A stretch of DNA of 40,189 bases. It comes from DASZZV01 sp035544835. GTDB taxonomy: Bacteria; Acidobacteriota; Thermoanaerobaculia; Gp7-AA8. The notes under the pieces were generated by a model. That model saw only the letters and a list, made by a program, of their open reading frames with translations. It was not told the origin of the DNA and did no database searches. Shown piece after piece: positions 1-9,185 of this stretch (positions are counted from its first letter, which is position 1; each line of letters begins with the position of its first letter). The stretch is taken from contig DASZZV010000054.1 of NCBI GenBank assembly GCA_035544835.1, forward strand, positions 1 through 40,189, in the 5' to 3' direction. The position numbers and the translations under genes are program-made.

Positions 1-166
1 TCCATCGTGGTGCTCGCAAACATTTTCGATTGCCAAGGGTCTAAGGCCCCCGCCCAGATCCCTCGCTGCGGCTCGGGATGACACCCACTCAGTTTCTTTT
101 CTCAGTGGCAGCGCGCACGCTGTCCTCCGCTCGGGATGACATATTTTCTACGTCTGTTAACTCATC
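1..166. repeat. Intergenic stretch with two copies of a 13-bp extragenic repeat
   Basis: No gene is visible. The word GCTCGGGATGACA occurs at 71-83 and 129-141, and its exact reverse complement is at 40012-40024 near the other edge of the window. Between the first two copies are short inverted words (CCACT and AGTGG). This looks like a dispersed extragenic repeat of the host chromosome. It lies downstream of the stop codon of trmL. Function unknown. Confidence 0.5.
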
Positions 167-634
167 CTATGGCCCGCCCCTTCTCTGCCTGAGCACTTCG
201 TAAACCGCGATTCCCACCGTCGTGGACAGATTGAGCGAACGGACCTCGGGGCGGACGATGGGCAGACGGACGATGTGATTTGCGAAACGCTCATGGATAT
301 CGTTCGGGAGTCCGCCGGTCTCGCGTCCGAAAACGAGCACTGTATCCCCGCGAAGGTCGACGTCCCACAGCAGACGGTCGCCTTTGGTGCTGAGAAAGAA
401 CGGCTCACCCAGAGACGGAAGGGCTGCTTCGAAAGCCGACCAGTCAGGCCAGATGCGCGGCTTCACATACTCCCAGTAATCGAGTCCTGAGCGGCGCACC
501 TGCTTTTCATCGAGAGAGAATCCGAGTGGCTCGATCAGATGGAGCTGCGCTCCGGCGGCGAGGCAGGACCTTCCGGCATTTCCGGTGTTCCAGTGAATCT
601 CGGGCTGGAACAGCACGACGTGGATGTTGCTCAT
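167..634 (-). CDS. trmL: tRNA (cytidine/uridine-34 2'-O)-methyltransferase TrmL
   Basis: A 155-residue SpoU/SPOUT-class RNA methyltransferase, the usual length for TrmL, which methylates the wobble ribose of tRNA-Leu using SAM. The three SPOUT trefoil-knot motifs are visible: motif 1 NTGNAGR near residue 16, motif 2 FGRETGGLP near 102, and motif 3 LNLSTTVGIAVYE near 134. Its ATG (632-634) overlaps the TGA of the upstream permease in an ATGA arrangement, so it is probably translationally coupled to the ABC transporter genes and is last in that operon. The functional link between a tRNA methylase and an exporter is not obvious. Confidence 0.93.
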   Translation of the reverse strand: MSNIHVVLFQPEIHWNTGNAGRSCLAAGAQLHLIEPLGFSLDEKQVRRSGLDYWEYVKPRIWPDWSAFEAALPSLGEPFFLSTKGDRLLWDVDLRGDTVLVFGRETGGLPNDIHERFANHIVRLPIVRPEVRSLNLSTTVGIAVYEVLRQRRGGP

Positions 635-3240
635 TCGCTTTTCAACTCACTGGAGATCACGACTCGGTTGGCGAGTCTGGTTGGGATCAGGCCTGCGAGG
701 CACGTTGCCGCGAACGTGCTGATCAAAGAGGTGATGACCAGCAACGCCGGGGACTGAAACTGGATCGTCCAGCCGAAGGATTGCTTGTTGATGACGAAGA
801 TCAGGATCAGCGCCAGCACGTATCCGCTCAGGCATCCGAGGACCGTCGAAGTCACGGCGATGATTGCCGATTCGAGAACGACCATCAAAGAGATCTCACC
901 GCGGCTGACGCCGAGAACCTTGAGTAGGGCGATCTCATGTCTTCTCTCCAGGATGAGAGCGGACATGGTGTTGACGATGCCCAGGACGGCCACGACCAGT
1001 GCGACCAGCAGCAGCGCATAGGTGATCATGAAGGTCTGATCGAATATCTTCATCACCTCCGTTCGGATGTTCCTGTTGGTGAAGGCGAAGAGATGGAAGC
1101 GCGAGCCGAGGTCGCGCTCCAGCAGGCCGCGCGCCCGCTCGGGATCCACGCCTTTCTTAAGAAAAACAGCGACGGTGTTGATCGAGTTGTCGCGGTACTT
1201 CTTCACGTATAGTGCTCGGTTCATGACCACGACTCCTCGATCGTTCGAGTAGTCGCGGTACACGCCGGTGATCGGGAAGCGCGTCAGGCCGTCTGCGGTC
1301 GGCAATTCCACGACGTCGCCCGGGCCCTTGTGAAATTTGAGCGCCATGCTCTCGGAAATGAGAACACCGTTCTCACGCATCCCTTGCTCGAGGGCGCGTT
1401 TCGCGGAGTGCGGCGTCACCATCGGCAGGTCGCCGTGGGTGATAGCAACAGCAAAGTCGCCGCTTCCGACTGCGATGATGCTGTCACCATAGGCGACGTC
1501 GCGTCCCCGAAACCTGTCATAGGCGTCGATGAAGGGAATGCGATCGAGGTCGCTCGAGATCGAGTCGGGGAAGACGGCGACTGGTGAGTTCGACAGACCC
1601 TTGGCGGGACGAAGCCACAGATCCGACTTCACTGTTTGCGCGACCCAGGCGTTCACGGTTTCCCGGAAGCTGCCAATCATGACCGCCACCGCCACCATCA
1701 TGCCGATGGCGATTGACAGGGCCGCCGTCGCAACCGCCACACGCCGCAGAGATGCTGGTAGCGAAACCGCAGCGAGATCGCCAACCGTTGCGAAGCACTT
1801 CCGGAGAATGGGGCGCAGCCCGGCCGAGACCGCCGTCACGGCCAGTGGCGCGAAAAGAGAGAATGCGGCAACCACCGACATGACGGCCGCGTATCCGCCG
1901 ACCGAGAACCCTTCGATAACAGGGATCTGGCTCAATGCGGCCGAAAGAACTAGGAAGCCCACGGCGATGACCGCAAGGTTGCGTGAGCGCGAGCGCCTCA
2001 TGCGTTGGTAAAGGCCGGGACGGATGAGGAGTGCCGGACGCACTCCCGCCGCCTCCGCGGCCGGCTGTATCGAGGCTGCGACCGAGACGATGGTGCCGAG
2101 CCCGATGGCGACGGCGATGAGCCTGGGCGTCAGCTGCAGCGTGGTTGGGGAGGAGGTGACGTAGAGCGCATTGATCGTTCGCGAAATGAGATCGAGCGTC
2201 CCGAATGCGAGGCAGTATCCGACGATCACTCCCAGCGCGGAACCGATCAGACCCAGGAACAACCCCTCGGTGATGAAGACGAAGAAAATCTGCGGTGCGC
2301 TGGCGCCGAGGGTTTTGAGAATGCCGACATCGCGACGCCGCCGGAGAATGGAGATGAGCACGGTGTTGTAAACGAGAAAGACTCCAACCAGCAACGCCAC
2401 GCCGGCAAGGGCCAGGAGATTGACGCGGAAAGCCGCCAGCATCTTCTCGACGCGTTCGTTGCGGCGCGAGGGATGCTCCAGGCGCGCATTTGCCGGGACC
2501 ATGGAGTGAAGACGCGCCAGGATCCGAGGCATGGAAGCGTCGGGGATCAGCAGGTCGATCCGGGTCAGCTTGCCCTGCAGATGAAACGCTGCCTGTGCCG
2601 TGGCGATATCGGCAATGGCGAGACTGCCATTGAATGCGGTGGCCGGTCCGCGTGATTCGAGGAGGCCGCGAACGACGAAGGATGCCGGCTGGCCATTCAT
2701 CGTCATCTGAAGGCGGCTTCCCAGATCGAGACGATGCTGCCGGGCGAAACTCACCGGCAGGATGATCGAGTCAGGTCGAAAGAGCTGGCCGAGGTGAATG
2801 ATGTCGGCCGGCGATGAAGTACTGCCGCTCTTCCTGACATCGCCAGACGTGAGAATGCGTGCATAGCGGTAATCGCGGAAGTGAAGGTCCGAGACCAGGT
2901 CGACGGCCAGGAGGCGTATGGGCGTGTCGTCGGGATCGAGCGTTCCCTCCATGTCGATAACCGGGGCGAATCGCCCGCCGGAGTCCCAGAGTTCGGAAAG
3001 GTGGAGAAGCAGTGACTCGTCGATCATTCCGGCGTCGCTGACGATCTGATAATTGGCGCGGCCGGAGATGGCATTCACCGAGGCTTCAAAGGAATGGAGC
3101 GCGCTCTGATTAGAAAGCTGGATGGCCACGAGAACGGCGACCCCGACGGCGATGCCGCCGATGGTGATGAGCGAACGCCCCTTCTCCCTCGACAGAGGGC
3201 GCAGAACGAGCGCCACGAAGAGCGAGCGCAAACCGCTCAT
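631..3240 (-). CDS. ABC transporter permease with two FtsX domains
   Basis: An 869-residue inner-membrane permease of the large FtsX/MacB-like type with about ten membrane segments. An N-terminal helix (about residues 20-42) is followed by a periplasmic region. A first FtsX domain lies at about 275-405 (motif ILRRRRDVGILKTLGAS), a second periplasmic part follows helices near 420-530, and a C-terminal FtsX domain lies at about 735-860 (motif ILERRHEIALLKVLGVSR). This family commonly moves lipoproteins, peptides or lipids through conformational work on the periplasmic side; the substrate here cannot be read. It overlaps the ATPase upstream and trmL downstream by 4 bp each. Confidence 0.9.
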   Translation of the reverse strand: MSGLRSLFVALVLRPLSREKGRSLITIGGIAVGVAVLVAIQLSNQSALHSFEASVNAISGRANYQIVSDAGMIDESLLLHLSELWDSGGRFAPVIDMEGTLDPDDTPIRLLAVDLVSDLHFRDYRYARILTSGDVRKSGSTSSPADIIHLGQLFRPDSIILPVSFARQHRLDLGSRLQMTMNGQPASFVVRGLLESRGPATAFNGSLAIADIATAQAAFHLQGKLTRIDLLIPDASMPRILARLHSMVPANARLEHPSRRNERVEKMLAAFRVNLLALAGVALLVGVFLVYNTVLISILRRRRDVGILKTLGASAPQIFFVFITEGLFLGLIGSALGVIVGYCLAFGTLDLISRTINALYVTSSPTTLQLTPRLIAVAIGLGTIVSVAASIQPAAEAAGVRPALLIRPGLYQRMRRSRSRNLAVIAVGFLVLSAALSQIPVIEGFSVGGYAAVMSVVAAFSLFAPLAVTAVSAGLRPILRKCFATVGDLAAVSLPASLRRVAVATAALSIAIGMMVAVAVMIGSFRETVNAWVAQTVKSDLWLRPAKGLSNSPVAVFPDSISSDLDRIPFIDAYDRFRGRDVAYGDSIIAVGSGDFAVAITHGDLPMVTPHSAKRALEQGMRENGVLISESMALKFHKGPGDVVELPTADGLTRFPITGVYRDYSNDRGVVVMNRALYVKKYRDNSINTVAVFLKKGVDPERARGLLERDLGSRFHLFAFTNRNIRTEVMKIFDQTFMITYALLLVALVVAVLGIVNTMSALILERRHEIALLKVLGVSRGEISLMVVLESAIIAVTSTVLGCLSGYVLALILIFVINKQSFGWTIQFQSPALLVITSLISTFAATCLAGLIPTRLANRVVISSELKSE

Positions 3241-3923
3241 CCCGTTGCTTCCACCCGCCCGTCGACGACGCGTATCATGTAGTGACCGATTGCCGCGGCG
3301 CGATCGGAGTGCGTCGCCAGAATGATGGTCGGCTTGTAGGCTCGATGTATTTCCTGGATCAGACCAAGAATCATCGCACCGGTCTTCGAATCGAGATTGC
3401 CGGTCGGCTCATCGGCCAGCAGAAGAGGTGGCCGGTGTACGATGGCGCGGCCGATGGCGACCCGTTGCATCTCGCCGCCGGAGAGCTGGTTGGGGAAGTG
3501 AGTGCGGCGCGATGTGAGTCCCACCTCGTCGAGCACGGCCCCCACGCGCGATCGGGTCTCGCTGCGGCTGACTCCACTGAGCGAGAGCGGGAAGGCGACA
3601 TTCTCCTCCACGGTGAGCGTCGGAATCAGATTGAAGAATTGAAAGATAAATCCGACCCGTCTTCGCCGGAACATGGTGAGGTCGCGTTCGTGCAGTGAAG
3701 AGATTTCCTCGGTTCCGACCACTACGCGTCCCCTGGTCGGTTGATCGACGGCGCCGATGACGTTGAGCAGCGTCGATTTTCCGCTGCCGGAAGCTCCCAT
3801 GAGGATGGCGAAATCACCGTCGGCGATGACGAGCGTCACGTCGGCCAGGGCCGAGACGAAGGCCTGATCCGAGGCCTCGTGGTACTCGTGGGTCACGCCT
3901 TCGAGGACGACTGGAACTCCCAT
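3237..3923 (-). CDS. ABC transporter ATP-binding protein (LolD/MacB-type)
   Basis: A 228-residue ABC ATPase, partner of the adjoining FtsX-type permease. Walker A GASGSGKST is at residues 43-51, the Q-loop sits in FQFFNL, the signature is LSGGEMQRVAIGRA, Walker B is LLLADEPTGNLDS, and the switch His is in ATHSD. I chose the ATG at 3921-3923 because homology begins just behind it (VVLEGVTHEYHE). The reading frame stays open to 4517, but that extension runs through an AG microsatellite and over a plus-strand ORF and has no family resemblance. The stop overlaps the permease ATG by 4 bp. An exporter of lipoproteins or small molecules is the best guess. Confidence 0.93.
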   Translation of the reverse strand: MGVPVVLEGVTHEYHEASDQAFVSALADVTLVIADGDFAILMGASGSGKSTLLNVIGAVDQPTRGRVVVGTEEISSLHERDLTMFRRRRVGFIFQFFNLIPTLTVEENVAFPLSLSGVSRSETRSRVGAVLDEVGLTSRRTHFPNQLSGGEMQRVAIGRAIVHRPPLLLADEPTGNLDSKTGAMILGLIQEIHRAYKPTIILATHSDRAAAIGHYMIRVVDGRVEATG

Positions 3924-4064
3924 CCCGCGATCATGCCAGAGCAGAAGGCGTTTCCGATCTCGTTTCGCCGTCGGTCTGGCGCCGCCGTTGCAAAAGTAAC
4001 GGAAAATCGGTCCTATGGCGGAGCATCCTGTCGCCGGACCGGGCGCAGGGCTTGGAACGACAAA

Positions 4065-4415
4065 GTGGCTACAGCCATCACCTTCGAACTCTACCGAGTC
4101 AAAAGACGGTGGCAATTCGATCTCGTCCACGACGGGAAGGAAATCGAAACGGTATTGTTTGGCGGCGACAGCTTCCTCGATCGACTGTCGCAGGTCGGCG
4201 AGAGAATGACTGTCGAGGTGTCGGTCGAGGAGAGCGGTGAAGCCGGCGAATTGGCACTCGTGGCCATCGAAGGTTCGCACTTGCGAGGCTGGCGCCTGTT
4301 CCGCAGACGCGAAGGGGAGGAGTCCGCAATGCTGTCGCCGGCCGTACTCCAGTTTTTTGACGACACGAACGTGCTGTTCGTGACCTCTATACCGGTCGCG
4401 GAGGAAGTTGAGTAG
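4065..4415 (+). CDS. Hypothetical protein, about 116 residues
   Basis: Not recognised. The plus-strand frame has normal protein composition from about 4065 to the stop at 4415, with alternating hydrophobic and acidic segments (WQFDLVHDGKEIETVLFGG, ALVAIEGSHLRGWRLF) that suggest a small beta-rich soluble protein. The opposite strand here would be only an unsupported extension of the ABC ATPase. The GTG at 4065 is the first plausible start; there is no strong ribosome-binding site, so the start is uncertain. It is divergent from the ABC operon and ends 9 nt before an (AG)14 tract. Confidence 0.5.
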   Translation: MATAITFELYRVKRRWQFDLVHDGKEIETVLFGGDSFLDRLSQVGERMTVEVSVEESGEAGELALVAIEGSHLRGWRLFRRREGEESAMLSPAVLQFFDDTNVLFVTSIPVAEEVE

Positions 4416-4422
4416 GGTGCGC

Positions 4423-4455
<33 letters not shown>

Positions 4456-4487
4456 ATCCCGGCCGCCGCGAAACCACGACGGGTACC

Positions 4488-4506
4488 GGCCGCACGCCGT
4501 GCGGCC
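4488..4506. repeat. Perfect 8-bp palindrome with 3-nt loop
   Basis: GGCCGCAC, loop GCC, GTGCGGCC, followed by CTACA and no T-run. It resembles a single REP-type hairpin rather than an intrinsic terminator. It lies 27 bp upstream of the start of the small membrane-protein gene. Confidence 0.6.
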
Positions 4507-4533
4507 CTACATGGCAACCGTTACAATCACGCC

Positions 4534-4749
4534 ATGCTCGCTGCGCCGGACGCGCAATTTCAATCAATGATTCTCCGCACCTTCGCCCTGGCGGCGGTTC
4601 TCTTTTGCGCCGGGGCAGCGATGCTGTTCGGATTCGTCAGGGTATTGAGGCGAGAGTCCACCGACCGCACCCCGGGCTTCGTCATGCTGGGTGTGATGAT
4701 GGTCGTCATCTTCGCCTGCTGCCTCGTGCTGATGAAAATCAGTTTCTGA
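4534..4749 (+). CDS. Small two-helix membrane protein
   Basis: A 71-residue protein with two clear membrane segments, about residues 12-35 (ILRTFALAAVLFCAGAAML) and 47-69 (GFVMLGVMMVVIFACCLVL), joined by a short charged loop with RRESTDR. Family not recognised; small inner-membrane proteins like this are often uncharacterised. The ATG at 4534 is preferred over in-frame codons further upstream, which would place the AG microsatellite inside the protein as an Arg-Glu repeat. A second in-frame ATG at 4567 would also leave both helices. It converges on the LRR gene with a 9-bp gap and no visible terminator. Confidence 0.55.
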   Translation: MLAAPDAQFQSMILRTFALAAVLFCAGAAMLFGFVRVLRRESTDRTPGFVMLGVMMVVIFACCLVLMKISF

Positions 4750-4758
4750 AAAGAGCGA

Positions 4759-7700
4759 TTACTCGGTCCGCAGCAGTGAGTCTCCGCTTCCGTTGTCAAT
4801 TGAGGACACGTAGACGACAGCTGCTCCGTCGACCACGTCGAACTCAATTCCCACATCGTGCAGATCCTCGGTTCTCTTCACCGCAGCGAGCCGTGTACTC
4901 AGGTCCGAAAGTAGTTGAAACTCGTGACCTTTGAGCGTGACTGTGAACGTCACGATCGGTCCGTAGACCAACGAACGTCCGTCGCCATACAGAACCGAGA
5001 CACGCACGGTGGCAGCATTACCCTCCGTCTCGATGAGCCCGAGGTTGGTGCGGAATGTTCCCGGCTTCTTGGACTGGATCGTATTCAGCGACGAAACGTC
5101 CAGGCCCGAAATGGTGCGCGACTGGCCGCGGCGCAGGGCGCTGCTCAGTGGCAGGGTCGGAACGCCTGTGCCTAAGCTCCCTGGTGCCGAGCCAACCGTA
5201 GCGAAGGTGCGACTCATGGTGGCGAACGATCCGCGCGACGGATCGAAGACGAGGTAACCGAGCGAGCCGGTCGGGGCGCCGAAAAGGCCGCCGACGATGT
5301 CCTCGAACGTTCGCGATTTCTGCGGGTCGAGAGAAAGCAGCGAGTCCTTGCGGGTGCCATCACGCTGGTAGTAGGAGAGCGTCGCCGCTGCTGTTTTGGT
5401 ACCGCTGTTGAAGATCGCGGCGTCGGTTCGAAAAAAGGTGTCGTTGGCGCCGCGGGCAGAGCCGGCGATCGGGATGATCTGAATCTCCGTACGATCCGAC
5501 CCCAGCAACTGGTTCCAATCGACCACCGCCCAGAAGTCTCCGCTGGCCTGATCGACCGGTGTGGCATAGGCGACGATACGGCCTCGTGAGGCGGGAAGGT
5601 TCACGATCTTTGCTGTAACCGCCCCAGCCGGCACGCGATCGAGCAGGCGCAGGAGTTTGAACCCGTTCACTGTAGCGTTGATCGATCCCAGGACACTTCC
5701 CTCCGCGTCAATGAAGTCGACCTGAATGTCGGTGTTGTTTCCAGTTGTCTCCTGCACGAATAGATTGGTTCGCATGGTGGCGGTCTTTCGCAGCCCCGTC
5801 AGATACATACTTGCTCCCGGCGCGACAGCCCGGTCGGAACGGAATACCGGGATCGTAGAGCCGTAGGTGCCTGCCGGATTGCTGACGTTGAAGATGGTGG
5901 CATTCACAAAGAGCTTCGTTGCCAGACTGGTTCTGATCTGCACGGTCCCCGTGACCTGGTCGGCCGTGAAAACGTTCTTCACGACATCGGCCAACTTGAT
6001 GGCCTCGCCCGATTCGACGGTGGAAAGGCTGGCGCTTGAGTTGGCGGCCGTTGCGTCCATGGAGGCGGTGAAGAAGGCCTTCATATCCGTCAGTCTGGAC
6101 GCGCCGAGAGTGTTGGCGATCGATATATCGGAGAGGAAGAGACCGACGCCACCGGTAACGTGTCCGACCCCGGGAACGAAGAGAGCGACCTCGCCGGGAG
6201 AAATGGGAGGAGCGCTCGATGCATCGATCATCGGCTGAACAGTGTCGACGATCGTCACGAGACTACTGGCCACTCCGGGCGTTCCCAGAAGCCCCTCTCG
6301 TGAGCGAGTCAGGGTCCGCGCCGCGCCGGCACTCTGGACGTAAATCAGAGACAGCGTTCCCGTTTCCGTACCGCTGAGCTGCGAGGCATCCGGACGTTGG
6401 GTGCGGTCGATCGTGAAAGCTACCGTGGCCGTCTGGCCCGCGCCGATGGTCACGAGGTCTGTGGGCGGGATGATCCAGGGGACGTTGGAAACGACGATGC
6501 CTGATAGAGTTCCAGTCCCTATGTTTTTAAAGGCGACCGTGCCACTAGGATTGCTTGCCGCCGGCGAAGCCAGGTCGACACGCGAGACCACCGCCTGCGC
6601 TACAGGAGTGCCGCCTGGATCGCCTACCGAGAGGAGGCGCACGGGGATCTTCAATCCTCCTGCCGGCGTGCCGTCCCCGGTCAAAACGAGCGTTCCACTG
6701 TACGCCCCGGACGGAAGCGCAAGGCCCTTCAACTCGAGGTAATACTCTCCTCCAGCCGGCAGCGGAATGGAGCTCCCGCCGGCCGTGAAGAAGTTGCCAT
6801 TCGTGGCGACGGTCAATGTGGTGTCGGCATCGCCGACGTTGGCGAGCAATACGTAGTCGGTTCCATCGGCCACGCCGGCACTCTGCACGATTCCGAATGG
6901 ATAGACCGAGACGACCACCTGCGCCGGTGTGGGAGTGCCGACTGTCGTGGTGGCACTCACGACCGGCGACGGATCGCTGGTCAAGACGTTGCGCTGAGGG
7001 TCGTGCTCGTAAGTCACTGTTCGGACGGTAAAGAAATAGGTGGTCGATGGCTGCAGCTTATCGATATTGATCGAGGAGAACGTCTTGTCGAAAGTCGTTT
7101 CGAAGCGACTGGCCGGCCCGGCGGCATTGGTGGAGATGCTCACCTCGTAGCCACCTTCGTCGAAGAGGTAGCGCGGACGGTCCCAGGTGAGGACGATGGC
7201 GTCGCCTTTCACCGCAGTCACGCGGACATTCGTAACGCCGGTGGTCTGCGTCGACTCCCAGTCACCACCCCCCTGCTTCCGGTTGAGGAAGTCGCGGACG
7301 GTCGCATTGTTAGTGAACAAAGCGTTGTAGCCGAAGTCGGAGTTTCCGTCCTCGAGCTTCATCAGGTTTGTAATCTCCGGCGGTACCACTCCCGACAAAG
7401 CGTTGTATCCGAGGTCGATCTGGAGCAGGCTGGTCAAGCTCCCGTAGAACGCCGGGATCGATCCGGAGAATCGGTTTTGCCCAAGGAAGAGATAAAGGAG
7501 TTTCGTTAACGGTCGCACGTCAGGCAGAGTGCCGGTGAGATCGTTTCCGGTGACCTGGAGAGTCTCGAGCTTTGTAAGTTGCGAGATCTGGGTTGGCAAG
7601 GTGCCGGAGAACTGGTTGTATCCGAGCCGCAGCGAGACGAGCTCCCGGAGGTTCCCGACCTCGACAGGAATCGATCCAGTGAGCAGGTTGCCCTCGGCTT

Positions 7701-9006
7701 CGAGGGTATCCAGTCTGGTGAGGCGGCCGAAGTCGGCGGGTAGTGGACCGCTGAGTTGATTGCTGGCCATGGAGAGATAGGTGAGTGCGGAGAGGTTTCC
7801 GATCGAGGCCGGAAGCGAACCAGTCAACTTGTTGTCGTCAAGGATCAGTTGTTGGAGTGAGCCGAGTTGTCCGAGCTCGACGGGGATGGTCCCTTCGAGT
7901 CCCGACGCGAAGAGGTACAGCTCCCTGAGCTTGGACAGCTTACCCAGAGTGGCCGGGATCGGTCCGCTCAGAGTCATTCCCTGCAGGTAGAGAATCTCGA
8001 GCGCGGAAAGGTTCCCCAGTGAGTCGGGGATCTGCCCCGCGATTGGATTGCCTGCCAGGTAGAGCTCTTTGAGCGTCGAGATCTTTCCCAGCTCGGTCGG
8101 AATCGTTCCGGTCAGTTGATTGCCGCCCAGATCGAAGATGGTCAGAGCCGGGAGATCTCCGATCGATGTCGGAATCGTTCCTGTGAGCTTGTTTCCGCTG
8201 AGCTGCAAGGTTCGGAGGGATCGTAGTCTTCCGATGTCGGCGGGGAGCTGTCCCTCGAGCTGATTGTAGGAGAGATAGACATCCCGCAGAACCGGAAGCG
8301 ACGACAGTGCCGGGAGCTGACCGGTGAGCTGGTTGTCGCCGAGCGAGATACTGTCGAGCTTCGTGGAGTTTCGAAGGTCGGGGATCGCGCCGGTCAGCTT
8401 GTTTCCCCTGGCGGCGATGAAGGTCATGTTGGTCAAAGCGGAAAATGAGGGGAGCGATCCCTCCAGCTGGTTGGCGGTGAGGTTGATTCCCTCCAGGGCA
8501 GTGAGCTGACTGATGCCCTGCGGGATCGTGCCGCTGAGACTATTGTCGCCGAGAGACAGGGTCTTGAGTGCGGTCAAGCTCGCCACCGTGGAGGGAATCG
8601 AACCGGAGAGTCCTGCCTGGTCCAGGAAGAGTTGTTGGAGTTTCGTGTCGGAGCCGATCTGAGAGGGGATGGTGCCGGTGAACGTGTTTCCAATCAGCTC
8701 GAGGACCGTGAGGTTGGGAAAGCTGCCGATCTCGGGGGGAATCGTACCCACCAGGTTGTTGTAGCTGAGTCGAAGCATGAGCACCGTCGACTGCCCGGCG
8801 TCACAATCAACTCCGGCCCAGTTGCATTCGGAGCCGGGCGCCCCGAGCCATCCGGCCGAATTGGTCCACCCCGGACCGTTTGTGCTGTTGTACAAAGCGA
8901 TCAGCGCGTTGCGCTCGGCGGTCGGGATGGCGGCATCGGCGCGGGAGGCGAGGCAGAGGACGGCTGCTGTAAAGAGTGCGAGGAGTGATGCTCTCGACTT
9001 GACCAT
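4759..9006 (-). CDS. Secreted plant-type leucine-rich-repeat protein with Fn3 domain
   Basis: A 1415-residue exported protein. It has a signal peptide (MVKSRASLLALFTAAVLCLA, then SRADA), an LRR N-cap with the plant-like CNWAGVDC motif near residues 60-67, and about 20 tandem 23-24-residue repeats of the consensus NxLxGxIPxxLGxLxxL up to about residue 570. A fibronectin type III domain follows (motif TTYFFTVRTVT), then about 700 residues of beta-rich repeats with little Cys. The start at 9006 is chosen for the signal peptide; the longer frame runs through a heptamer repeat upstream. There is no membrane anchor or LPXTG motif. Likely extracellular or surface binding or adhesion; ligand unknown. 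Confidence 0.85.
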   Translation of the reverse strand: MVKSRASLLALFTAAVLCLASRADAAIPTAERNALIALYNSTNGPGWTNSAGWLGAPGSECNWAGVDCDAGQSTVLMLRLSYNNLVGTIPPEIGSFPNLTVLELIGNTFTGTIPSQIGSDTKLQQLFLDQAGLSGSIPSTVASLTALKTLSLGDNSLSGTIPQGISQLTALEGINLTANQLEGSLPSFSALTNMTFIAARGNKLTGAIPDLRNSTKLDSISLGDNQLTGQLPALSSLPVLRDVYLSYNQLEGQLPADIGRLRSLRTLQLSGNKLTGTIPTSIGDLPALTIFDLGGNQLTGTIPTELGKISTLKELYLAGNPIAGQIPDSLGNLSALEILYLQGMTLSGPIPATLGKLSKLRELYLFASGLEGTIPVELGQLGSLQQLILDDNKLTGSLPASIGNLSALTYLSMASNQLSGPLPADFGRLTRLDTLEAEGNLLTGSIPVEVGNLRELVSLRLGYNQFSGTLPTQISQLTKLETLQVTGNDLTGTLPDVRPLTKLLYLFLGQNRFSGSIPAFYGSLTSLLQIDLGYNALSGVVPPEITNLMKLEDGNSDFGYNALFTNNATVRDFLNRKQGGGDWESTQTTGVTNVRVTAVKGDAIVLTWDRPRYLFDEGGYEVSISTNAAGPASRFETTFDKTFSSINIDKLQPSTTYFFTVRTVTYEHDPQRNVLTSDPSPVVSATTTVGTPTPAQVVVSVYPFGIVQSAGVADGTDYVLLANVGDADTTLTVATNGNFFTAGGSSIPLPAGGEYYLELKGLALPSGAYSGTLVLTGDGTPAGGLKIPVRLLSVGDPGGTPVAQAVVSRVDLASPAASNPSGTVAFKNIGTGTLSGIVVSNVPWIIPPTDLVTIGAGQTATVAFTIDRTQRPDASQLSGTETGTLSLIYVQSAGAARTLTRSREGLLGTPGVASSLVTIVDTVQPMIDASSAPPISPGEVALFVPGVGHVTGGVGLFLSDISIANTLGASRLTDMKAFFTASMDATAANSSASLSTVESGEAIKLADVVKNVFTADQVTGTVQIRTSLATKLFVNATIFNVSNPAGTYGSTIPVFRSDRAVAPGASMYLTGLRKTATMRTNLFVQETTGNNTDIQVDFIDAEGSVLGSINATVNGFKLLRLLDRVPAGAVTAKIVNLPASRGRIVAYATPVDQASGDFWAVVDWNQLLGSDRTEIQIIPIAGSARGANDTFFRTDAAIFNSGTKTAAATLSYYQRDGTRKDSLLSLDPQKSRTFEDIVGGLFGAPTGSLGYLVFDPSRGSFATMSRTFATVGSAPGSLGTGVPTLPLSSALRRGQSRTISGLDVSSLNTIQSKKPGTFRTNLGLIETEGNAATVRVSVLYGDGRSLVYGPIVTFTVTLKGHEFQLLSDLSTRLAAVKRTEDLHDVGIEFDVVDGAAVVYVSSIDNGSGDSLLRTE

Positions 9007-9079
9007 GATGGGCTCCGATCTGCTGACTGTTCCAACCACAATAAGATATGGACCGTGAAGATTCCTGCGGTGAGGGGGG

Positions 9080-9182
9080 ATTTCGAATTTCGAATTTGGG
9101 ATTTCGAATTGAAAGGCAGATCCAGACCTCTCCGAAATCATCGAGGCCCGTCGATAGCATCTTTTAAATTCGAAATTCGAAA
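9080..9182. repeat. Heptamer array ATTTCGA with inverted arm
   Basis: Five consecutive heptads run from 9080 to 9114 (ATTTCGA, ATTTCGA, ATTTGGG, ATTTCGA, ATTGAAA). After a 51-bp spacer, AAATTCG AAATTCG AAA at 9166-9182 is their reverse complement. The two arms can pair into a hairpin. The right arm ends 3 bp before the stop codon of the zinc-ribbon gene and the left arm lies about 75 bp upstream of the LRR gene. The architecture matches the arrays at 32973 and 36985, although the heptamer sequence differs. Confidence 0.8.
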
Positions 9183-9185
9183 TGC

